Positions 55,979 through 63,155 of a DNA stretch of 64,000 nucleotides are shown piece after piece (the first letter of the stretch is position 1; each line of letters opens with the position of its first letter). The translations under genes were made by a program, and so were the position numbers. The notes beneath the pieces are model-generated. The model saw nothing but the letters and a program-made list of their open reading frames with translations. It was not told where the DNA came from and ran no database searches. This DNA is from Trissonchulus latispiculum (taxonomy: Eukaryota; Nematoda; Enoplea; Enoplida; Ironidae), in the NCBI GenBank assembly GCA_030248195.1, contig JASAND010021206.1, positions 1 to 64,000 of the forward strand, written 5' to 3'.

Positions 55979-56188
55979 GAAAAGGTGCGGCAAAATGCTG
56001 ATATTGAGCGGCTACTGATGGACACTGGTGATGGGATAATTGCGGCTGCTACAGGATCAATAGACAATTATTGGGGTATTGGTCTGGATGCAGATGATCG
56101 CCTTGCCATAAACCCAAAGAAATGGCGTGGTGAAAACGTTCTTGGCAAGATGTAGATGAAGATTAGAGAAGAAGCGAGAACCTGCTAA
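55979..56188 (+). pseudogene. NADAR (YbiA-like) domain fragment inside the Polinton-like element
   Basis: In the frame +1 to the zinc fingers, codons from 55979 read EKVRQNADIERLLMDTGDG, then SIDNYWGIGLDADD and NPKKWRGENVLGKM, a TAG at 56153-56155, and MKIREEAR. This is the C-terminal half of a NADAR/DUF1768 domain, with the D-x2-YWGIGL, W-x-G-x-N-x-LG and VRE-like blocks in order. The N-terminal half with the catalytic-region glutamate is missing, apparently lost at the junction with the zinc-finger segment. The family cleaves N-glycosidic bonds of ADP-ribose or riboflavin precursors. It sits between the inverted repeat and the ATPase, so it is element cargo. Confidence 0.8.
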
Positions 56189-56295
56189 TTGATGAACTTT
56201 TGTGTAATTGTGAACGTTGTAAACAATAAAAACAACGTTTCCGCCAATCATCAAACACGATGAAAATGGCACTTATACCTACTCCTTTTTTGATG

Positions 56296-56879
56296 CTCCA
56301 TTCCATTTACCTGCGTAGTTGCAGCGCCAACTAAAGCTGGAAAGACTACATTCGTTTCAAAGCTATTACAGCATGCGGATCAAATGATACAACCCCAACC
56401 AGATCGGATTTTGTGGTGTTACACCGAATGGCAAGAAGCCTATGAAAATCTACCGTATGTTACCTTTCAAAAGGGACTACCCAATTTAGAAGAACTGAAA
56501 CGTAACAAGCACATGAATACTCTCATCGTTTTGGATGATCTCATGTCGGAAGTAACAAAGGATTCGAAACTGGTGGAATTGTTTACGCGTGGGTGCCATC
56601 ACTCAAGACATATTCTTTGCAAGGAGGACAAGCAGGATAAATGCTCAGTACATTGTACTAATGAAGAATCCTGCCGACAAGCTAACTCCACTGAATCTCG
56701 CCAAGCAAATGTACCCTGGTCAAGTAGATGGCTTCATGCAAGCCTTCAATCATGCCACAAGCAAGCCTCATGGATACCTGCTGATTGATCTGGATCAAGC
56801 AACGCCAGAAGAATTTCGACTACGAACAAACATATTTCCAGATGAACTTAATGGGGTGTATACACTACAGAAGACATAA
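56296..56879 (+). pseudogene. Polinton packaging ATPase (FtsK/HerA type), frame broken
   Basis: Walker A (APTKAGKTTF) is at 56332-56361 and Walker B (LIVLDDLM) near 56520-56545. After about 56605 the frame changes. The C-terminal part is read at 56589-56879 in another frame (YIVLMKNPADKL, LAKQMYPGQ, EFRLRTNIFP). Family alignment from memory suggests that a short out-of-frame deletion removed a hydrophobic strand at the junction. A TGA precedes the N-terminal part near 56295, so the start is also lost. The intact enzyme would pump DNA into capsids. Confidence 0.88.
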
Positions 56880-56953
56880 ATACATGCGATGTAAACAATA
56901 TTAACCGTAAAAAAGACATAAAAGCTATTCCCGATTAATGTATCATCAGCGAT

Positions 56954-57292
56954 ATGGCTCAACGATTTGAAAAGAACGTAGTCTATTTGAGTGTTCTATG
57001 CAAGTGTAACCCAAAACAACGTAAAGCTATACTCAAGACAGCAGACAATCAGCTCATAGGAGTCATTTGTGACTGTGTGGAAAACGTACTAGCGGGTAAC
57101 GTACCGCTTAGCGACGAAGAAAAGCATCGTCTGAGAAAACGTATCAACGTTCTCAGAAGAATTCGCGCAAAGAAGACTTTGGCCAGCAAACGAAAGGAGA
57201 TTGTTCAACACGGAGGATTGTTGCCTGCAGTTTTGGCTCCTCTCATTGGCGTTGTTCGTGGATTACTCAGTGATCTGATACTCAGAAGATGA
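56954..57292 (+). CDS. Small basic protein with C-terminal hydrophobic segment
   Basis: The 112-residue intact frame has a lysine/arginine-rich middle (KHRLRKRINVLRRIRAKK) and a hydrophobic end (LLPAVLAPLIGVVRGLLSDL) preceded by VQHGG. Similar small proteins with that ending are common between ATPase and integrase in Polinton-like elements. They have been compared with adenovirus core or membrane-active peptides, but the role is not established. Its stop overlaps the next ATG by ATGATGG, suggesting coupled expression. Confidence 0.75.
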   Translation: MAQRFEKNVVYLSVLCKCNPKQRKAILKTADNQLIGVICDCVENVLAGNVPLSDEEKHRLRKRINVLRRIRAKKTLASKRKEIVQHGGLLPAVLAPLIGVVRGLLSDLILRR

Positions 57293-57858
57293 TGGAATAC
57301 TCAGTACTGGTTAGACCAGATTATTTCGAGCAGCATGGAGACGTTGCAGCCCAGCAAATCAAGGAAGCGCTGGAGCAGAAAGTACCCTCAGATGTGAAAC
57401 TTGCCCTATACCGCCAGCAAAACTACCGGAACCGGCTGATTAAAGAAAAGCCAAAAACGACAATGACTGTTAAAAGGGAGTCATCTCCCCAGACTGACAG
57501 CATTATTGTGGATAACCTTCCACCAGCAGTTCAAACGAAAGGTAGAATGCTTATCCAGCATTTGCAAGGCATTAAGGGTTTTAGAGTAAACGATAGGGGA
57601 GAAATTGAGTATAAAGGACAAATTGCCGAAGACTCACGGATATTTGATTTTATTAATGACTTTGTTAGGAAACGGAAGACAAAAACGTCTCAACCTGGCG
57701 ACGATTTATTTGTCGAAGCTCTACGAGATAGCAATGTACCCCGCGAATTTATAGGTAACTCAGCCCGATTGGCTCATATTCGAAAACATAAAAAGCAAAT
57801 TGGACGCGGATCTAATATATCCAGTGTTCTAAAACGTTTAAAATGGAAGCGATCTTAG
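57289..57858 (+). CDS. Conserved Polinton-type protein of unknown function
   Basis: The 189-residue intact frame starts four bases before the previous stop. It is highly charged, with motifs LVRPDYFEQ, KVPSDVKLALY and LIKEKPKT at the N-terminus and a basic C-terminus ending RLKWKRS. It contains no membrane segment and no recognised catalytic motif. Its position between the small basic protein and the integrase is kept in related elements as far as I recall. It overlaps the integrase start by 16 bp. Virion or nucleic-acid binding is possible but unproven. Confidence 0.7.
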   Translation: MMEYSVLVRPDYFEQHGDVAAQQIKEALEQKVPSDVKLALYRQQNYRNRLIKEKPKTTMTVKRESSPQTDSIIVDNLPPAVQTKGRMLIQHLQGIKGFRVNDRGEIEYKGQIAEDSRIFDFINDFVRKRKTKTSQPGDDLFVEALRDSNVPREFIGNSARLAHIRKHKKQIGRGSNISSVLKRLKWKRS

Positions 57859-58906
57859 ATGAACTATATTATAACCCTAGCAAAAACACTGCTTTCACAG
57901 GTCAGCAGGCACTGCTGAGTAAAGCTGCCGGTGCTACTGCCAAAAACGTGCGAGACTATCTAAAGAAGCAGTATACCTATACTATGCACAAACCCATCAA
58001 GCGAAACTATAGAAGAAGGCGCTATGAAGTTGCTGGAATAGATAAGCTTTGGCAGGTCGATTTGGCCGACATGGTCAGAGTAGCAGATGACAACGATGGG
58101 TACAAGTATCTACTTACTTGTGTTGACGTGTTTTCCAAGTACGCCTGGGTTGTTCCAGTCAAATCAAAGGCAGGTACAGATGTAGCCAATGCCTTTAAAA
58201 CCATTCTGGACAGCGGACGGCTACCTAAAGCACTACAATCAGACAAGGGAAAGGAATTTCTCAATAGCACCTTTCAGAAACTGCTAAAGGAAAACGACAT
58301 TCACTTTTACACATGCAATAATCCCGATATCAAGTGTAGTCTTGTTGAGAGGTTTAACAGAACCATAAAGACAAAACTATTCAAGTACTTTACCAAAAAC
58401 AGAACCTACAGGTACATAGATGTGCTACCTCAACTGGTAGCAGGATATAACGATTCCAAACACCAAGCATTAAAATGAGTCCAAATATGGCCTCGGATCC
58501 ACAAAACCAGTATAAGGTCTTCAAGAACCTATATGGTAAAATAGTACCATTTAAGGCCCCGACATTTAGTGAAGGAAATATTGTGAGAATTAGCCGATCA
58601 AAAGGCATTTTTGAAAAGGGATATCTCCCAAATTGGTCAGAAGAACTGTTTAAAATTACCAAACCTTCTCCAGGCCAACCTCCAATGTATAAACTAAGTG
58701 ACATGCAAGGGGAACCAATTGAGGGTGGTTTCTATGAGGAGGAACTTCAGGCAATAACTGAATCAGAGACGTATTGGATCGAAAAGATCATCAAAACTAG
58801 AGGAAGAGGCAAAAATAAGCAATATCTGGTCAAGTGGTTAGGATACCCTGACAAATTCAACAGCTGGATTAACGAAAATGACGGATTTTTACCTTCATCT
58901 ACCTAG
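57843..58906 (+). pseudogene. Retroviral-type integrase with C-terminal chromodomain, one frame change
   Basis: The first frame (57843-58478) contains an N-terminal helical part and the rve core: WQVDLADM (first Asp), ACVDVF-type strand TCVDVFSKYAWV, LQSDKGKEF (second Asp) and SLVERFNRT (Glu). It stops at TGA 58476-58478. The second frame (58475-58906) starts inside this stop (ATGA) and carries the SH3-like end and a chromodomain near 58770-58880 (YWIEKIIKTRG, YLVKWLGYP, SWINENDG). A single-base loss in the A-run at 58472-58474 is the likely cause. Chromodomains may steer integration to heterochromatin. All catalytic residues are present in the first part. Confidence 0.9.
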
Positions 58907-59714
58907 CAATACAAACAACTTTAACACTTTAAGCAGTTTTAGTGTAAAGCTTCCACACCGTATAGATCTCGACGGCCAATGGGAAGTTGCTCTTGTTGAG
59001 TTTATTTATCCCGTGACATGGGCTAATCTGGGCAGAAAAGTTGACGCTATAGCGAGTATTCATTTCTCTAATGACAGCTCTAAGGCTAAAGCGCTTCCTG
59101 CAAGGCATTACGCAACAGTGGAAGATTTATGCGAAGGCATAAACAAGAGCATTCAGTATATGAAAAATGAGACCGGTGAAGTGGCTGAGTGCAAGTTCTA
59201 CTTTGACCAGGACCTACATCGTGTAGTGTTTAAAGTGTTTGAAAACCCAGACAATCTTGAGCACCCAGACTTTTTCAGTATCAAGTTTAGCGAAAAGTTG
59301 GCGTATATGCTGGGTTTCAATGAAATACTGCTAGATTCTCAGCCACCTACTGAGGAAAGAGAAGATATTGACGACTGGGATTCTCTAACATCAAGCGTCG
59401 TTACAAAACACAAGATTATTGCAACTGGAGAACCCGATATGAGGGCTGGATTCTATTCTATGTACGTCTACTGTGACATTGTAGCACCTCAAATCGTCGG
59501 AAATACAACAGCGCCCATTCTGAGAGTGGTTCACGTTGAAGGTGAACACGGAGACATTATAGATAAGATATACAACAACCCGCACTACGTTCCAGTACTA
59601 AAAAAGGAGTTTGACACAATCGAAATCAATATAAACGACGATAATGCTAGACACATTGCACTTAATTACGGAAGAGTGTTTGCAAAACTGCACTTTAGAA
59701 GACAGCAATTATGA
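58878..59714 (+). CDS. Polinton minor-capsid/penton-like protein
   Basis: The 278-residue intact frame begins MTDFYLHLPSN and continues with LSSFSVKLPHRIDLDG, WEVALVEFIYP and a beta-rich body. This N-terminus is a hallmark of a protein found next to the capsid gene in many animal Polinton-like elements. I read it as the single jelly-roll vertex protein on context and length, not on structure. It overlaps the integrase chromodomain end by 29 bp and the next gene by four (ATGA). Confidence 0.75.
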   Translation: MTDFYLHLPSNTNNFNTLSSFSVKLPHRIDLDGQWEVALVEFIYPVTWANLGRKVDAIASIHFSNDSSKAKALPARHYATVEDLCEGINKSIQYMKNETGEVAECKFYFDQDLHRVVFKVFENPDNLEHPDFFSIKFSEKLAYMLGFNEILLDSQPPTEEREDIDDWDSLTSSVVTKHKIIATGEPDMRAGFYSMYVYCDIVAPQIVGNTTAPILRVVHVEGEHGDIIDKIYNNPHYVPVLKKEFDTIEININDDNARHIALNYGRVFAKLHFRRQQL

Positions 59715-60130
59715 GAACTCCATATTATCCCGAAAGCGTGAAAACCTGGGAGCATAGTTTGCTTCAAACAGGTGGGGCATTTTACAAAGGTGTGGCCTAT
59801 CAGGATGGTGGTGGTGGTGGATTCGGTAAAGTCCTTGGTGGCATCTTCAGAGCTATATGGCCGACAGTACGGAAAATAGGTGCTGAAGTAGGCAAGGAAG
59901 CACTACGGACAGGCTCAGAGGTTGCGAGAGACTACTTGAATAGAGGCGAAGACATTGGGACGTCGTTTAAACGACACTCAAAACAAGCCGTCGGTCGAGT
60001 CTTGGAAACCACGGGTAAGGACTTACAGGTTGGAAAACGCCTCGGATCAAGAAAGCGCGCCAATAACATAAAAACAATAGGCAGAAGCAAAACTAAGCGT
60101 CGAAAAAGAGACATTTTAGACTATGACTAA
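59711..60130 (+). CDS. Glycine-rich/basic virion-like protein (pVI-like candidate)
   Basis: The 139-residue intact frame starts within the previous stop. It has an aromatic N-terminus, the tract DGGGGGFGKVLGGIFRAI that can form an amphipathic helix, a helical middle with alternating charged residues, and a strongly basic C-terminus (RSKTKRRKRD). Layout and position resemble the membrane-active protein that precedes the capsid gene in adintovirus-like genomes. The functional call is inference. It overlaps the capsid start by eight bases. Confidence 0.7.
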   Translation: MRTPYYPESVKTWEHSLLQTGGAFYKGVAYQDGGGGGFGKVLGGIFRAIWPTVRKIGAEVGKEALRTGSEVARDYLNRGEDIGTSFKRHSKQAVGRVLETTGKDLQVGKRLGSRKRANNIKTIGRSKTKRRKRDILDYD

Positions 60131-61450
60131 GCGACTTGACGCAAATTCTGTTCCCGGTTTCAAGAGTGAACTGGACTTATTCTCACTCCCACCCACTCAG
60201 GTGCCCGTTGAGAAAGGATACTGGTCAGAATATTACCCTCAAAACCCTGTAACCAATTCTGGTCCATACAGGATATTCGTCCCAAGGGACGCGTACATGT
60301 TAGATCTTAATAAAAACTACCTTTACATAAAACTCAGAGTGGCAACGGATGCTGGCGCAGCTGTGACTCAGACGGCAGCTGCTGATGGAACTGTAGACGC
60401 GGATGACTCTCCCGTTGCGCCAATCAATTTGAATGGGAAAACACTATTTGAGCGCCTGATAGTTAAACTCAGCGACAAGGAAATCTACAACTCTGGCCCA
60501 CTTTATGCATACCAAGCGTACTTGGAGACTCTGCTAAACTACGGATGGGACGCCAAAAACTCTCATCAACAACTCAGTTTGTTTTACAAGGATGACAATT
60601 TTGAACTAGCCTCGAAAGCAGCCGGAAAAAGAGTTAAGCCATTTCTAGATAACAACGCAGTTGAACTACTTGCTCCACTGCATTGTGACTTGTTTAAGTA
60701 GGAAAGATACTTGCTGAGCGATTGTGAGCTAGCACTGGAATTACACAGAAACAGTGATAATTTCATCAGTAACGGTACAAAGCACAAGATATTAGTAGAC
60801 GATATTAGATGGTACGTCTGGAAAGTAAAGCCACAAGAGTCCCTTTCCCTAGCAATCGAACAAATCTGACGCCAAATACCGCAAAATATCCTATACGAAG
60901 GATTAAAATGGCTACAAGACATATAGCTGCAGGATCTCAGCATATAATTGAAAACTCAATTTATAGTGGCCAATTACCACGAAGAGTGGTCATAAGCCTT
61001 GTAGAGGCTGAAGCATTCAACGGATCTTTCACAAAGAACCCTTTCAAGTTTGAACACTGCAATGTCACAGAAATTGCCCTTAAATGTGGAGACGAATATG
61101 TGCCCAAGTATCCCTTGAAGATGGACTGGAAAACTTATCAGTACAGTTTTCCATACATGTACCTGTACGAAAACTGCGACATGGCCAACTTGGATAGGGG
61201 CATGGATATATCCTACAACAACTTTGTTAAAGGATTCACCATGTTCACCTTTAGTCTAACTGCCGATAACGTGGATACTGGAGCTATGTAATTGATTAGA
61301 GAAGGCGACTTGAGCCTCTGCATGAATCTGAAGGAGCCTTTGCCTGCTGCGGATTTCCCTCAAGGCATCGCCATAATCATATATGGAAAATTTGATAACT
61401 TGATTGCCATTGATGCCAACAGAACACCATTCTTTGACTACGCAATATGA
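60123..61450 (+). pseudogene. Major capsid-like protein (F54H12.2-like family), three breaks
   Basis: The ATG at 60123 starts a frame with SELDLFSLPPTQVPVEKGYW and a beta-rich N-terminal half, stopped by TAG at 60699-60701. The same frame is readable a little farther, then changes near 60810-60870 to a second frame (60809-61291, with YSGQLPRRVVISLVEAEAF). A TAA at 61289-61291 interrupts that frame before its natural end near 61450. This family is the probable double jelly-roll capsid of these elements. With two stops and one frameshift it cannot form a capsid. Confidence 0.82.
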
Positions 61451-62270
61451 ATACTAAAGAGATTACAGAGACAATGAAACGGTGTAAAGACTTCATTGGG
61501 GATTTGCCAGTGATTGTCTACCAAACATCAAGTCAAGACCTGCCTGCTTTATTGCCAACACCGACCCCGCAGATTCTTCTTCTGATCTGGGCTCGTCAGC
61601 AAAATGCTATATGAGGGCACTTCAGCAAGCAGCAATCCAGCACACGTCTTCGCATGTTGATGATCCAGGACATCCAGGGGATGATGGGGATGGATCCACC
61701 AGCTCGGTAGCATATTTAAGGAATGATGCCACGCTTCCATGTTAATCCGACACGGCAAATTAATACCGTGGCCCCAGGAGTGTGGAACCCATTCGCGCCG
61801 TTGACCAGACGGATGCCAGGGAGCACCTGTGGGGATCTCCATTTGATGGGGTCCATGTCCATCGGATTTCCCACGGAGGTGGTTCCAAACTCCCCAAGTT
61901 TTAAGGTTCCACCGAGATCAGCCTGGCCAACACTGGGTTGCACTCTATGTTGGTAACAATATAGAATACTTTGACAGTTATGGACTGCCTCCCATTTGGC
62001 AAGTACGATGTTAATAAATACAACCCTTATTGCCTCCAGAACTTTGATACTAACGTTTGTGGAGAATACTGCATCTACTTTCTACTCAAACGATGCCAAG
62101 GGCATAGTCTTGAATCTATTGTGGAATACCTGAGAAGGTGTGACAACGACCGGGTTGTAAAGAAGTTTGTGGACAGGATACGAGCAACGTGTGAAGCTGG
62201 TGGACAGTGCTGCAAATGCCGATCGTCAACGTTGTGCTTACTGGAAAGCTTGGAAAAGAAATTGCCCTGA
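61447..62270 (+). pseudogene. Adenain-type cysteine protease, frameshift and 344-bp insertion
   Basis: The ATG at 61447 overlaps the capsid stop. The N-terminal part shifts frame near 61535-61550, then is interrupted at 61575. Reading resumes after 61918 with the catalytic histidine block (HWVALYV, near 61930), an aspartate block (FDSYGLPPFG) and the cysteine block (NVCGEYCIYFLLKRCQG, near 62060). These fit the Ulp1-like adenain fold that matures viral capsids. The C-terminus contains a CCKCRSS segment and ends at 62270, overlapping the next gene by 55 bp. It is inactive as it stands. Confidence 0.85.
61575..61918. mobile_element. 344-bp insertion in the protease gene
   Basis: The protease coding sequence is interrupted here. 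AGAT occurs on both sides (61571-61574 and 61915-61918), consistent with a 4-bp duplication. The insert is GC-richer than its surroundings, has no clear terminal inverted repeat and no recognised ORF. It could be a short non-autonomous transposon. Confidence 0.65.
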
Positions 62271-62710
62271 CGAAGCTGGATGATGTCTACTATCAACCTA
62301 AACGATTCAGCGGGGCTATACTGCATGATGGCTGCACATTTCTGATATTCAAGAGTGGATCTTTCAACTGTGTTGGTTCAACCTCAACCTCAGATGCGAT
62401 AGAAAATGCCCATAAACTCGCTGAAAGGATGGATGCTAGCTTGGAGAATTATAGGATATGCAACCTTGTATTCTCAAACAAGGCCAAATCAGCTGTGGAC
62501 TTGGACTCACTCTATGAATACCTGCGCCCTTACGGTTACGTTATGATGGATCATGAGCTATTCAGTGGACTCACCTGGAAACTCAATGGAGCTACTGTAC
62601 GATTATTTCACAATGGCCAATACTTCATCACTGGACTAAAGACGGAAGAGCATGCACAGCTTGCTGATTGCACTGTGCAACAACTATGTGATGAATTCAT
62701 GAAGAAGTAA
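62216..62710 (+). CDS. TATA-binding-protein-like protein
   Basis: The ATG at 62216 (an in-frame GTG lies at 62207) opens an intact 164-residue frame. It shows the TBP twofold repeat. Repeat 1 has IVNVVLTGKL, YYQPKRFSGAI, CTFLIFKSGSFNCVGSTST and a helix. Repeat 2 has YRICNLVFSN, DLDSLYEYL, HELFSGLTWKL, VRLFHNGQYFITGLKT and a final helix. The PKRF and IFKSG...G blocks and the ELFSGL block match TBP positions, including phenylalanines that insert into DNA. It lacks an N-terminal extension and is slightly shorter than the usual 180-residue core. The probable role is recognition of viral late or early promoters. It overlaps the protease end and stays open while its neighbours are broken. Confidence 0.85.
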   Translation: MPIVNVVLTGKLGKEIALTKLDDVYYQPKRFSGAILHDGCTFLIFKSGSFNCVGSTSTSDAIENAHKLAERMDASLENYRICNLVFSNKAKSAVDLDSLYEYLRPYGYVMMDHELFSGLTWKLNGATVRLFHNGQYFITGLKTEEHAQLADCTVQQLCDEFMKK

Positions 62711-62747
62711 TAAAAGGCGCTGAAATCTGACAAGAAACTGACTGACA

Positions 62748-63035
62748 ATGGAATATCAGACGAAACGAGATTATATCTTATCCACTGCCAACTTGAGGTG
62801 TGTGGAAGCGGAACTTACAGCAATCAATGGTAACACTGTGGAGTCATCAGATATCAGAGATTTTATGCTGCTCAAGTTCCAAAACTGGACGAATGATGAC
62901 AAAATGTACTTGCTTATCACGGATGAATGCTACCATATTCTCTTTAAAGGATGGGTCCAGAAGTCAACAGTTGCTGACGTTTGCTCATTTCCAGAAAGAA
63001 GGAAGCTGACGGTGCTGGCTATTCACCTTGACTGA
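62748..63035 (+). CDS. Small protein of unknown function
   Basis: The 95-residue intact frame is acidic at the N-terminus and beta-rich towards the C-terminus (MYLLITDECYHILFKGW, KLTVLAIHLD). It has no signal, membrane segment or recognised domain. It starts 37 bp after the TBP-like stop, in the same direction, so it likely shares that transcript. It could be a partner or a transcription-related accessory protein, but nothing proves this. Confidence 0.6.
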   Translation: MEYQTKRDYILSTANLRCVEAELTAINGNTVESSDIRDFMLLKFQNWTNDDKMYLLITDECYHILFKGWVQKSTVADVCSFPERRKLTVLAIHLD

Positions 63036-63155
63036 ACGAAATCATCAAACCTCTCCGGAGGTTCCGCCTGAAGCCACAGCGTGGCGGATGGCTTTATTTC
63101 AGGTAAAAAGGCATTTATACATACAGAATAACTTGTTTACATATAACACATATCT

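Noticed and set aside
61549..61956. Frames on both strands in the protease insert
   Set aside because: They span the insertion borders and show no domain; treated as part of an unclassified insertion.
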